From NCBI RefSeq assembly GCF_000230695.2, contig NC_020541.1, forward strand, positions 3,286,001 to 3,350,000: a stretch of 64,000 bases of DNA. Direction: 5' to 3'. This stretch comes from Rhodanobacter denitrificans. GTDB taxonomy: Bacteria; Pseudomonadota; Gammaproteobacteria; Xanthomonadales; Rhodanobacteraceae. How positions within the stretch are numbered: position 1 is the stretch's first letter; every line of letters starts with the position of its first letter. The position numbers and the translations under genes are program-made. The notes below the pieces were generated by a model. It was given only the letters and a program-made list of their open reading frames with translations. It was not told where the DNA came from and made no database searches. Below are positions 16,029 through 24,509 of this stretch, one piece after another.

Positions 16029-16982
16029 ATGCCCGCTCCCGACATCGCCCCGTTCATCCACAGCCACCAGTTCAACCACGCCGACGCGAAGGCGGAGCGC
16101 AACACCCGGCACGTGGTGTTCATCACGGCGGCGATGATGGTGGTGGAGATCGTGGGCGGCTACTGGCTGAACTCGATGGCCCTGCTGGCCGACGGCTGGC
16201 ACATGAGCTCGCATGCGCTGGCAATGGGGCTGTCCGTCATGGCCTACGTGCTGGCCCGGCGCTACGCGAAGGACGGCCGCTTCGCCTTCGGCACCTGGAA
16301 GATCGAAATCCTCGGCGGCTACAGCAGCGCCCTGCTGCTGGCCGTGGTCGCCGCACTGATGATGGTGCAGTCGCTGGAACGGCTGTTCGTGCCCGCGGCG
16401 ATCCAGTACGACGACGCCATCCTGATCGCGGTGCTCGGCCTGGGCGTCAACCTGCTGTGCGCATGGCTGCTGAAGGGGGAACACCCCCACGAGCACGGGC
16501 ACGCGCATGGACCCGATCACGGGCATGCCCATGGGCACGGGCATGCCGGCCACCGTCACCACGACGTGAACCTGCGCGCGGCCTACCTGCACGTCATCGC
16601 GGACGCGGCCACCTCGGTGCTCGCCATCGTCGCGCTGGTCGGCGGCAAGCTTTACGGCGCGGCGTGGCTCGATCCGGCGATGGGCATCGTGGGTTCGGTG
16701 CTGGTGGCGCGCTGGGCCTGGGGGCTGCTGCGCGAATCCGGCCGGATCCTGCTGGACGCCGAGATGGACCAGCCGGTGGTGGAGGAAATCCGCGACGTGG
16801 TGCGGCAGCGCTTCACCACGGCGGCGGTCAGCGACCTGCACGTCTGGCGCGTCGGCCGCGACAGCTACGCCTGCATCCTCGGACTGGTCGCCAGCTCGGC
16901 CATCCGCGCGGAGGATGTCCGCCGGGAGTTGGCCATCCACGAAGAGCTGGTGCACGTGACGGTCGAGGTCGCGGTGGCTTGA
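16029..16982 (+). CDS. dmeF: CDF-family Co/Ni/Zn efflux transporter, DmeF-like
   Basis: A 317-residue cation diffusion facilitator with six helices. The N-terminus has the histidine motif FIHSHQFNHAD, typical of DmeF. The first metal site is ALLADGWHMSSHALAMG. The loop before helix five is very His-rich (alternating His and Gly, about residues 154-178), and VIADAATSVLAIVAL supplies the second half-site. A cytoplasmic C-terminal domain ends the protein. It exchanges metal for protons at the inner membrane. Control by the divergent repressor through the palindrome is strongly suggested. Confidence 0.92.
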   Translation: MPAPDIAPFIHSHQFNHADAKAERNTRHVVFITAAMMVVEIVGGYWLNSMALLADGWHMSSHALAMGLSVMAYVLARRYAKDGRFAFGTWKIEILGGYSSALLLAVVAALMMVQSLERLFVPAAIQYDDAILIAVLGLGVNLLCAWLLKGEHPHEHGHAHGPDHGHAHGHGHAGHRHHDVNLRAAYLHVIADAATSVLAIVALVGGKLYGAAWLDPAMGIVGSVLVARWAWGLLRESGRILLDAEMDQPVVEEIRDVVRQRFTTAAVSDLHVWRVGRDSYACILGLVASSAIRAEDVRRELAIHEELVHVTVEVAVA

Positions 16983-17012
16983 GCCAGCCTCACGACCGGC
17001 GAAATCGCGTCG

Positions 17013-17381
17013 CTACGCCGGCGGCTGCCACAGCTCGATGCGCGTGCCTTCCGGGTCGGTGACCCAGCCGAAGCAGCCGAACTCGCTTTGCTCGACGCGT
17101 TCGTCCACTTTGGCGCCAGCGGTGCGCAACTGCGCCAGCAGCGCGTCGAGATCGTCGACGCGGAAGTTGATCATGTACGGCTGCGCGCTGGGGCCGAAGT
17201 AGCCGGTGTCGGCGGCGAACGGCGACCACAGCATGTAGCCGGGGCGTTGTTCGTTTTCGTCGAAACGGGCGCCGCCCCATTCCTCGGCGGCGAGGCCGAG
17301 GTGTTTCGCGTACCACGCCGACAGTGCAGCGGGGTCGCGTGACTTGAAGAAGATGCCGCCCAGTCCGGTGACCTTGGCCAT
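17013..17381 (-). CDS. Glyoxalase/bleomycin-resistance family protein
   Basis: A 122-residue vicinal oxygen chelate protein. It shows the paired beta-alpha-beta pattern: VTGLGGIFFKSRDPAALSAWYAKHLGL in the first half, and INFRVDDLDALLAQLRTAGAKV with GWVTDPEGTRIELWQP in the second. The closing Glu of RIELWQ is the usual metal ligand position. The substrate is unknown. The stop is convergent with dmeF, 30 bases away. Confidence 0.85.
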   Translation of the reverse strand: MAKVTGLGGIFFKSRDPAALSAWYAKHLGLAAEEWGGARFDENEQRPGYMLWSPFAADTGYFGPSAQPYMINFRVDDLDALLAQLRTAGAKVDERVEQSEFGCFGWVTDPEGTRIELWQPPA

Positions 17382-17407
17382 GGTTGCCTCGCGCTTGTTG
17401 GATGGCA

Positions 17408-17490
17408 GGAGCCCGCTCGCGGGCGATGCTTTGAAAGCTGGGATTCGGGATTCGCAAGATCAGCAGCATCGCCCGCGAGCGGGCTCCTAC
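17408..17490. repeat. REP pair (RAYT-type) with 23-base inverted arms
   Basis: Two oppositely oriented copies of a REP element. The arm 17408-17430 is the exact complement of 17465-17487, and each contains the hairpin GCCCGC-TC-GCGGGC. The minus-strand copy is headed by the tetranucleotide GTAG (complement of 17487-17490), the hallmark of REPs mobilised by RAYT transposases. That GTAG supplies the TAG stop of the helicase gene. The loop contains GGGATTCGGGATTCG. Confidence 0.85.
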
Positions 17491-19421
17491 GCATCATCGA
17501 AGAAGGCTTGCACGTCCGCCAGCTCGCGGGTGCGCGGCATCGGCGGCACGCTGGCGAGGAACAGCTTGCCGTAACCCTTGCCGGTGAGGCGCGGGTCGCA
17601 CAGCACCAGCACGCCGCGGTCGTGCACGCTGCGGATCAGGCGGCCGGCGCCCTGCTTCAGCGCGATCACCGCGCTGGGCACCTGCCAGCCCATGAACGGG
17701 TTGATGCCGGATTGTTCCAGCGCGGCGAGGCGCGCCATCAGCACCGGATCGTCGGGCGCGGCGAACGGCAGCTTGTCGATCACCACCACGCTGAGCGCCT
17801 CGCCGACCACATCGACACCTTCCCAGAAACTGGCCGCACCGAGCAGCACGCCGTGGCCGCTGGCGCGGAACTCCTCCAGCAGCCGCGGCCGCGGCGCGCT
17901 GCCCTGCACGAACAGCGGCCACGGCGCCTTGTCCTGCAGCAACTCGGCGGCGCGGCGCAGCGCGCGGTGCGAGGTGAACAACAGGAAGGCGCGGCCGCGG
18001 GAGGCGTGCAGCACCGGCAGCACCGCCTCGATCACCCGCTCGGTGTAGTCGCGCGCGTTCGGATCGGGCAATCCCGACGGCAGGTAGCACAGCGCCTGGC
18101 GGGCGTAGTCGAACGGACTGTCCAGGCAGAGCGTCCGCGGCTCGTCGAGGCCGAGCTGGCGCGCGAAATGATCGAAGTTGCCGGCCACCGACAGCGTGGC
18201 CGAGGTGTGGATCCACGCCGCCTGGGTGCGCTCGCGCAGGCCGCGCATCGGCGCGGCCAGGTCCAGCGGCGTGGCGTACAGCGCGAAGCCGCGCGGGAAG
18301 GTTTCGTACCAGCGCACGTCCTGGTCGCCGTGCGTTTCGACGACGCGCTGCAGCCGCTCGGCGAACAGTTCGGCGCGCTCGTGCAGGTTGGCAAGGCCGC
18401 GCGAGCGCTCGGCCTGCGAGGCAAGCAGTTCGGCCAGCGTCGCCAGCAGTTCGCCCAGCTCGTGCAGCGCGGCACGCACCTCGGCGCGATCCTCCAGCAG
18501 CGCGAACGCACCACGCGAGGGCAACGGATCCATTGCCAGGCGCAGCTTGCGCAGCGCGTTCTGCAGCGCTTCGACCGGTTCCAGCAGCAACCCGATCGCG
18601 CCGGTGACGCCGCTGCATTCGGTCAGCGTGTCCTGCGCCATGTCGGTGAGTTGGCGCGCGCTGACGCTCTGCGAGAAGAACTGGCCGGCCAGTTCGGGAA
18701 TCTGGTGCGCCTCGTCGAGGATGAAGGCGGCCGCGCCCGGAAGAATCTCGCCAAAGCCCTCCTGCTTCAGCGCGAGGTCGGCGAACAGCAGGTGATGGTT
18801 GACCACCACCACGTCCGCCTCCATCGCCTCGCGGCGCGCCTTGAACACGTGGCAGTCGTCGTAGAACGGGCACTCCACGCCGAGGCAGTTTTCCGCGGTG
18901 GAGGTGACGCGCGGCCACAGCGGCGATTCTTCCGGTACCTCGGCCAGCTCCATGCGATCGCCGCGGCGGGTGCGTGCGGACCACGCACGGATCGTCGCCA
19001 GCTGCGCCGCCTGCGCGCGATCGAGGCTGGCGCCCTCGCGCACGGTCTGCTCGAGCCGGTACAGGCACAGGTAATTCGCGCGGCCTTTCAGCAGCGCCGT
19101 CTTCAGGCGTGCGCCGAGCACCGAGCGCACCTTCGGCAGGTCGCGGAAGTAGAGCTGGTCCTGCAGCGCCTTGGTGCCGGTGGAGATGATCACCCGCTCC
19201 CCTGACCGCAGCGCCGGCACCAGGTAGGCGTAGGTCTTGCCGGTGCCGGTGCCGGCCTCGGCGACCAGCGTGTCGCGCCCGACGATCGCCTGCTGCACCG
19301 CCCGCGCCATTACCTGCTGGGCAAGCCGCGGCGCGAAGTCCGGCAGTTCGCGCGCGAACGGGCCGTCGGCACCGAGCAGGGCGCCGGCGTCGTCGGACTC
19401 GGTCTCGTCGAGGTCATGCAT
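17487..19421 (-). CDS. yoaA: YoaA/DinG-type Fe-S DNA helicase (XPD-like)
   Basis: A 644-residue superfamily 2 helicase, closer in length to YoaA (636) than to DinG (716). Walker A is AEAGTGTGKTYAYL and the DEAH box is FILDEAHQI. The iron-sulfur cluster cysteines lie in YLCLYRLEQ and in AENCLGVECPFYDDCHVFK. Motif VI is near QGAGRLIRSVHDRG. These enzymes unwind 5'-3' and act in replication-fork repair. ATG 19421 gives the usual N-terminus; longer frames cover the divergent peroxiredoxin gene. The TAG stop is provided by a REP element. Confidence 0.92.
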   Translation of the reverse strand: MHDLDETESDDAGALLGADGPFARELPDFAPRLAQQVMARAVQQAIVGRDTLVAEAGTGTGKTYAYLVPALRSGERVIISTGTKALQDQLYFRDLPKVRSVLGARLKTALLKGRANYLCLYRLEQTVREGASLDRAQAAQLATIRAWSARTRRGDRMELAEVPEESPLWPRVTSTAENCLGVECPFYDDCHVFKARREAMEADVVVVNHHLLFADLALKQEGFGEILPGAAAFILDEAHQIPELAGQFFSQSVSARQLTDMAQDTLTECSGVTGAIGLLLEPVEALQNALRKLRLAMDPLPSRGAFALLEDRAEVRAALHELGELLATLAELLASQAERSRGLANLHERAELFAERLQRVVETHGDQDVRWYETFPRGFALYATPLDLAAPMRGLRERTQAAWIHTSATLSVAGNFDHFARQLGLDEPRTLCLDSPFDYARQALCYLPSGLPDPNARDYTERVIEAVLPVLHASRGRAFLLFTSHRALRRAAELLQDKAPWPLFVQGSAPRPRLLEEFRASGHGVLLGAASFWEGVDVVGEALSVVVIDKLPFAAPDDPVLMARLAALEQSGINPFMGWQVPSAVIALKQGAGRLIRSVHDRGVLVLCDPRLTGKGYGKLFLASVPPMPRTRELADVQAFFDDA

Positions 19422-19533
19422 CGGCCAAGTATGGCGGAGCGGCCACGTGCGACAAAGCGGCGGCGGGAACCCCGACCGGTGTCGGCACATCCATTCGTCG
19501 ACACCGCGCCCGCGCCCACCAAGGAGAACCGAC

Positions 19534-20082
19534 GTGAGACTGTTCGCACCCGAGCCGGCACCCGCGCTCGACCTGGTCGACATCCACGGCCAGCCGATCA
19601 TGACCAGCAGCCGCGGCCGCCTCACCCTGCTGTCGTTCTTCCGCGACGCCGCCTGCCCGTTCTGCAATTTCCGCATCTACGAGTTGACCAATCGGTACGC
19701 GGAACTGGCCGCGCGCGGACTGGACATCGTCGCCGTGTTCAGCGCCGCGCAGGCGGACGTGCTGCGCTTTGCCGGGCACCGGCCGCGCCCGTTCCAGATT
19801 GCCGCCGACCCCACCTCGAGCGCGCACGAGCTCTACGGCATCGAGCGCTCGCTGTGGCGCAAGCTGAAGGCAGTCGTGACGCGCGTGCCGACCCTGTGGA
19901 AGGGCATGCGCCTGGTCGGCCTGGCCGGCCTCAACACCGGCAACCTGATGCCGGCCGACTTCCTGATCGACGAGCGCGGCTGCATCGTGCAGGCGTACTA
20001 CGGCCACGATGCTGGCGACCGCATCCCGCTGGAACGGGTCGAGCAGTTCCTCGCCCGCCCCCGCACCAGGCACGCAGCGTAA
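19534..20082 (+). CDS. AhpC/TSA-family peroxiredoxin-like protein
   Basis: A 182-residue thioredoxin-fold protein. It begins with APEPAPALDLVDIHGQPIMTS and has LTLLSFFRDAACPFCNFRIYEL, in which CPFC is a dithiol site rather than the single peroxidatic Cys of typical peroxiredoxins. VVAVFSAAQ-type and NTGNLMPADFLIDERG segments match the redoxin family. The start is GTG 19534, with AAGGAG at 19521-19526. It is divergent from the helicase gene. Confidence 0.82.
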   Translation: MRLFAPEPAPALDLVDIHGQPIMTSSRGRLTLLSFFRDAACPFCNFRIYELTNRYAELAARGLDIVAVFSAAQADVLRFAGHRPRPFQIAADPTSSAHELYGIERSLWRKLKAVVTRVPTLWKGMRLVGLAGLNTGNLMPADFLIDERGCIVQAYYGHDAGDRIPLERVEQFLARPRTRHAA

Positions 20083-20154
20083 GCGCTTCCGGCGGCCACT
20101 GGCGGCCGCCGCGTGCATGCGCCACCATGCCGGCACCACCAGGGGAGAAGTGCC

Positions 20155-20544
20155 GTGACGACTGAACTGTGCATGCTGATGTGGAGCGTGGTGCTGGGAC
20201 TGGTGCAGGTCGCGCTTGCCGCCACCTGCACGGTCGGCCAGCGCGGACTGGGCTGGACCGCCAGTCCCCGCGACGAAGCCAAGCCGCCGCTCAGCGGCAT
20301 CGGCGGCCGCCTGCAGCGCGCCAGCGCGAATTTCCTGGAAACCTTCCCGTTCTTCGTCGCCGTGGTGCTCGCCGCGCATCTGCTGCAGCGCCACGACCAC
20401 CTCACCGTGCTGGGCGCGCAGCTCTACTTCTGGGCGCGCGTGGCCTACGTGCCGGCCTATGCCGCCGGCATCCCGTACCTGCGCACGCTGATCTGGGCGG
20501 CGAGCATCGTGGGTATCGTGCTGGTACTGGCGGCGACCTTCTGA
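20155..20544 (+). CDS. MAPEG-family membrane protein
   Basis: A 129-residue integral membrane protein with four helices. The stretch RLQRASANFLETFPFFVAVV is the MAPEG signature (glutathione-binding Asn/Glu region), and RVAYVPAYAAGIPYLRT lies in the later helices. Eukaryotic relatives are microsomal glutathione transferases; bacterial MAPEG functions are mostly unproven. The start is GTG at 20155, chosen because AGGGGAG sits seven bases upstream. The earlier in-frame ATG at 20116 has no such site. Confidence 0.85.
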   Translation: MTTELCMLMWSVVLGLVQVALAATCTVGQRGLGWTASPRDEAKPPLSGIGGRLQRASANFLETFPFFVAVVLAAHLLQRHDHLTVLGAQLYFWARVAYVPAYAAGIPYLRTLIWAASIVGIVLVLAATF

Positions 20545-20581
20545 CACCCGCGGACCGCGCTGCGGCCTGCCCGCCGCTCGC

Positions 20582-21115
20582 TCAGTAGCGCGGCACGCCC
20601 GCCTTGTGGCACTGCGTCACCCACTTGCGCGCGGTGGCGGCGCCGTTCGCATCGCGCGCCTGCAGGCGCATCTCCACCACGGTCTGCCAGTTGCGCGCGC
20701 ACAGCGGGCCGAGTCTGGGGCCGAGCGACCACGATTTGTGCGCCAGCTTCTCGGCGACGGAGAAATCCTTCAGGTGCACCGCCACCTCGGCGCGTTCCTG
20801 CAGCAGGTCGGGCGAATCCGGGTTGAGCCTCAGCGCCTGGTCCAGCGTGGCCGCGGCATCGGCGTACTTGCCGACCTGCTCGTCGCGGCGGGCGGCATCC
20901 TGCAGCGCGCTGATGCCGGGGTCGCGCAGCGGGTTCACGTCGATGACGGATTTTTCGCGCTCGCCGGCGGCACGGATCGCGGCCACCGGGTCGTAGCTCG
21001 GCGGCGACGGGCGCGTGTCCGGCGGCGGCGTGGTGGCGAGCATGCCGCAGCCGGCCAGCAGGCTCGTCGCCAGCAGCAGCGGTGCCAGGAAGGAACGTTG
21101 GCTCGGGTACGGCAT
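20582..21115 (-). CDS. TPR-containing outer-membrane-type lipoprotein
   Basis: A 177-residue lipoprotein. The signal peptide ends in the lipobox LLAGC, a Pro-rich linker follows, and then one or two tetratricopeptide-like helices (YADAAATLDQALRLNPDSPD). Its ATG lies two bases downstream of the mrcB stop, so it is translated from the same transcript. A small TPR lipoprotein next to PBP1b suggests a role in cell-wall synthesis, perhaps like LpoB/CpoB partners, but no such family signature is visible. Confidence 0.75.
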   Translation of the reverse strand: MPYPSQRSFLAPLLLATSLLAGCGMLATTPPPDTRPSPPSYDPVAAIRAAGEREKSVIDVNPLRDPGISALQDAARRDEQVGKYADAAATLDQALRLNPDSPDLLQERAEVAVHLKDFSVAEKLAHKSWSLGPRLGPLCARNWQTVVEMRLQARDANGAATARKWVTQCHKAGVPRY

Positions 21116-21117
21116 GA

Positions 21118-23451
21118 TCAGTTTCCGCTCGGTACGTCGGGCACGGCGGTGGCCGCGCCGGTGGAAGGTGGATTATCGCCGCCACCGAACAGGCTTTGCC
21201 AGAAGCAGCCCTCGGTGTCGGCCGACACGGTGCCGGCAATCACCGGCACCTGCTGCGCGCCTTCGCATTGCGGCTCGGTGCGCCTGCCGCTGGACGGGTT
21301 GATCCAGGCCATCTCCAGTCCGTCGCCCGGCGCGGCCGACAACGGCCGGCTCGGCAGCTTGGCGAACAGGTCGCGCCACGCGCGCAGGCCGCCGCTGGCG
21401 CCGAACAGGGTGGTCGGCTTGTTGTCGTCGCGGCCCATCCAGAACACCGCCAGGTGCTCGCCGGTGAAGCCGGCGAACCAGCTGTCGCGCATGTCGTTGC
21501 TGGTGCCGGTCTTGCCGGCGGCGTGCAGCGAGGCCAGCGCGGAATTGCCGAGCGCGCTGGCGGTGCCGTACTCGGCCACCTGCTGCATCGCCCAGGTGGT
21601 CAGCCGCACCGCCTCCTGGTATTCGCCGGGCCCGCCCTGCACCTGGTAGCGCTTGATCGTGCGGCCGTTGCCGTCGAGCACGCCGCGCACCGCCACCAGC
21701 GGCAGCGCATGGCCATCGGCGGCGAGGTACTGGTACAGCTGGGTCAGCTGCAACGGCGCCAGGTCGAGCGCACCGATCAGCAGCGACGGGCTGGGGTTGA
21801 TGTCGCCGATGCCGAACGATTTCAGGAACGCCTGGATCCGCGGCAGCCCCACCTGCAGCCCGAGATGGATGGTGGCCAGGTTCCACGAGTGCGCCAGCGC
21901 GTCGACCATGATCAGCGGGTCGTGGCTGCGATGGTCGTCGTTCTGCGGCGTCCAGTAGCTGCCGTCCGGCTGGCGCAGGCTGACCGGGCTGTCGTCCATC
22001 AGGCTGGCCAGGTTCCAGCGCCCGGGCTGGGTCAGCGCCACCAGGTAGACAAACGGCTTGATCGTCGAGCCGATCGGCCGGCGCGCGTCCAGGGCGCGAT
22101 TGAAGCCCTGCTCACCCGGCGTCTTGCTGCCGACCACGGCCAGCACGCTGCCGCTGTGTGCATCGGTCACCACCGCAGCCGCCTGCACGCCTTCGCCGCG
22201 CTTGCCGAGACCCTTCAGCGAGCTGGTGATCGCCTGCTCGGTGTACAGCTGGGCGGCCGGGTCGAGCGTGGTGAAGATCGACAGGTTGCCCTCGCGCAGC
22301 GCCTGCTCGTCGAAGTCGGCGGTGATCTGCTTGCGCACCAGGTCCATGAAGGCGGGGAAGCGGTTGTGCGGCAGCTGGCCGTTCTTGACGATGTCCAGCG
22401 GCGCGGCCTGCGCGGCATTGAGCTGCGTGGCGCTGATCAGCTGGGTCTCGAAGAATTCCTGCAGCACCAGGTTGCGCCGGGTCAGCGCGCGCTGCGGCGA
22501 GCGGCGCGGGTCGTAGTAGCTCGGCCCCTTCACCATGCCCACCAGCAGCGCGATCTCCTGCGGCCGCAGGTCTTCCAGCCGGCGCCCGAAGTAGAACTCC
22601 GACGCCGCCGCGAAACCGTGCACCGCCTGGCCGCCCTGCTGGCCGAGGAACACGTCGTTGACGTAGGCCTCGAGGATGCGCCCCTTGCTGTAATGCGCCT
22701 CCAGCAGCAACGACATCAGCGCCTCGTTGATCTTGCGCGTGAGGTTCTGGTCGCGGCTGAGGAACAGGTTGCGCACCAGCTGCTGGGTCAGCGTGGAGCC
22801 GCCCTGCACGGTGTGCCCGGCACGCAGGTTGGCGAACGCAGCGCGCGCGATCGCGCTCAGGTCGATGCCGATGTGGTGGTTGAAGTCGCGATCCTCGACC
22901 GCCTGCAGGCCGCTGACCAGCAGCGGCGGCACGTCGGCCAGGCGCACGAAGCGGCGTTCCTCCTGGCTGGCGCCGTACAGCGTGGCGATGCGTGCCGGGT
23001 CCAGGTGGGCCAGCTCGATCGGCTTGCCGCTGGTCGCGTCCTGCACCGACCGCACCGTGCCCTGGCCCAGCGTGACGCGGATGCGCTTGGGCAGCTCGCC
23101 GCCGTCCGGACCGGCGTAGCCGCGCGAGGCGATGGTGTAGCGCGCGCCCTGCTTCACCCAGCTGCCGGCGACCTGGCCCTTGCCGTCGTTGCTGTAGCCG
23201 GCGAAGGTCAGTTCCAGTTCCAGCGCCGCGTTCGTCATCGGCGTGCCGGCCGCCAGCGGCAGCGGCCGCGCGTAGACCCGGGTGGGGATGGCGAACACCA
23301 GCTCGTTGAAGCGGTCCTGCACCCGCTTGTTCAGCACCAGCGTGTACGGCAGCACGAAGCCGAACAGCAGGCCCATGCCGATCCAGAACGGGATGCGCAA
23401 CCACGGCCAGCTGCGGCGCGCCAAGGCGCGAGTACGGGTCAAGAAGGCCAA
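21118..23451 (-). CDS. mrcB: Penicillin-binding protein 1B (bifunctional class A PBP)
   Basis: A 777-residue class A PBP with an N-terminal membrane anchor (about residues 18-40) and a UB2H-like domain. The GT51 glycosyltransferase has VEDRDFNHHIGID and QGGSTLTQQLVRNLF. The transpeptidase has SxxK as GSTIKPFVY, SWN in AHSWNLATIHLG, and KTGTS. It polymerises lipid II and cross-links peptides on the periplasmic side. The only start at the frame opening is TTG (23451) with a poor ribosome site, so the N-terminus is uncertain by a few residues. Followed by the TPR lipoprotein gene. Confidence 0.93.
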   Translation of the reverse strand: MAFLTRTRALARRSWPWLRIPFWIGMGLLFGFVLPYTLVLNKRVQDRFNELVFAIPTRVYARPLPLAAGTPMTNAALELELTFAGYSNDGKGQVAGSWVKQGARYTIASRGYAGPDGGELPKRIRVTLGQGTVRSVQDATSGKPIELAHLDPARIATLYGASQEERRFVRLADVPPLLVSGLQAVEDRDFNHHIGIDLSAIARAAFANLRAGHTVQGGSTLTQQLVRNLFLSRDQNLTRKINEALMSLLLEAHYSKGRILEAYVNDVFLGQQGGQAVHGFAAASEFYFGRRLEDLRPQEIALLVGMVKGPSYYDPRRSPQRALTRRNLVLQEFFETQLISATQLNAAQAAPLDIVKNGQLPHNRFPAFMDLVRKQITADFDEQALREGNLSIFTTLDPAAQLYTEQAITSSLKGLGKRGEGVQAAAVVTDAHSGSVLAVVGSKTPGEQGFNRALDARRPIGSTIKPFVYLVALTQPGRWNLASLMDDSPVSLRQPDGSYWTPQNDDHRSHDPLIMVDALAHSWNLATIHLGLQVGLPRIQAFLKSFGIGDINPSPSLLIGALDLAPLQLTQLYQYLAADGHALPLVAVRGVLDGNGRTIKRYQVQGGPGEYQEAVRLTTWAMQQVAEYGTASALGNSALASLHAAGKTGTSNDMRDSWFAGFTGEHLAVFWMGRDDNKPTTLFGASGGLRAWRDLFAKLPSRPLSAAPGDGLEMAWINPSSGRRTEPQCEGAQQVPVIAGTVSADTEGCFWQSLFGGGDNPPSTGAATAVPDVPSGN

Positions 23452-23572
23452 CGCGGGGGAATCCGGCTATCGAGTGGTTCGATCATAGGGCCTGCTACCC
23501 CGCGGGCATATGAACGCAGCGGGCGGTTTCGTGGCCGAACGCGGGCAATCAAGGTATTGGAGAACCCGCAGC

Positions 23573-23666
23573 AGCGCACCCTGTGCGCGAGGCTCTTGGC
23601 CCCGTTCGACACCGGAACATCGCGCGCGACCGAAGGAAGGCCCTGGTGGACAGGGTGCGCTCCTAC
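23573..23666. repeat. REP pair with 12-base inverted arms and GTAG head
   Basis: AGCGCACCCTGT at 23573-23584 is the exact complement of 23650-23661. The first copy folds on itself (GCGCAC-CCT-GTGCGC). The minus-strand copy is preceded by GTAG (complement of 23663-23666), and this provides the TAG stop of the epimerase gene. The arrangement is the same as at 17.4-17.5 kb. The rest of the 211-base gap upstream of mrcB shows no other gene. Confidence 0.8.
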
Positions 23667-24502
23667 GCAGGCGGCTGCCACATCGCGGCGTCGGGGCGGA
23701 ACGGGCGCGGACGCATGCCGAGCAGGCGCTGCAGCTCGCCGTTGTCGGCGACCAGGTCGCTGTCCAGCCGGCTCAGCGGACCGCGCAGCGGCGGCAGCGC
23801 GCGCTGGCCCAGCCGCAGCAGCCAGGCCGGCAGCGGCAACGGCACGGTGGCCCGCGGCAGGCTGCGGCGCACCCGCGCGAACATCTCGCCGGAACGCAGC
23901 CGCTCGCCGCCGCCGATCGGCAGGATGCGCCCGGCCGCCGCCGGGCACTCCAGCGCGGCCAGCACCGCCTGCGCGATGTCGTCCGCGTGCACCGGCTGGC
24001 GCAGGCCGCGCCCGGACGGCAACGGAAACAGCCGCAGCCGCATCGCGCGGCGGGCGATCGGGGTGAGGCTCTTGTCCAGCCCGGCACCGTAGACCAGGGT
24101 GGGCCGCAGCACGGTCCAGGCGCAGCCGTGGCGCTCGCAGGCGGCCGCCAGCGCCGCCTCGCCGTCGCGCAGCCGGCGCGCCAGGGCGCGCTCGGCCGGT
24201 ACGCCGGAATCGCGCTTGCTCTCGGCGCTCATCGAGCTGGTCGCGACCACCCGCGGCGCGTCGGCCAGAGTCGCCTGCGCCAGCCAGTCGGCCAGCCCCT
24301 GCAGCGGGCCGAAGCTGATGATCGCCGACAGCTCCGGCAACCTCGGCATGCGGTCGGGCAACGTGCCCTGCAGCCAGGTCACCCCGGCCTGCGCGGGCCG
24401 TGGCTGCCGGCTCAGCGCGAGCACCGCCTCGCCGCTGGCGAGCAGGCGCGGCAACAGGAAGTGGCCGATCTGGCTGCTGCCGCCGAACACCAGTACCGTC
24501 AT
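23663..24502 (-). CDS. NAD-dependent epimerase/dehydratase family protein (extended SDR)
   Basis: A 279-residue Rossmann protein with TVLVFGGSSQIGHFLLPRLL at the N-terminus and LSRQPRP just after strand two. The usual SDR catalytic tyrosine region is not clearly YxxxK; TLVYGAGLD is the nearest equivalent. This resembles the atypical SDRs next to SoxX/complex I-type assembly genes, and the substrate is unknown. ATG 24502 lies eight bases after the stop of the TPR gene and has GGGTGAG upstream. Its TAG stop comes from a REP head. Confidence 0.78.
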   Translation of the reverse strand: MTVLVFGGSSQIGHFLLPRLLASGEAVLALSRQPRPAQAGVTWLQGTLPDRMPRLPELSAIISFGPLQGLADWLAQATLADAPRVVATSSMSAESKRDSGVPAERALARRLRDGEAALAAACERHGCAWTVLRPTLVYGAGLDKSLTPIARRAMRLRLFPLPSGRGLRQPVHADDIAQAVLAALECPAAAGRILPIGGGERLRSGEMFARVRRSLPRATVPLPLPAWLLRLGQRALPPLRGPLSRLDSDLVADNGELQRLLGMRPRPFRPDAAMWQPPA

Positions 24503-24509
24503 GCCGCGC

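Noticed and set aside
16480..16570. CAC/GGGCAC-rich stretch that looks like a tandem repeat
   Set aside because: It is the coding sequence of the His-Gly loop of the DmeF-like pump, not a separate repeat element.
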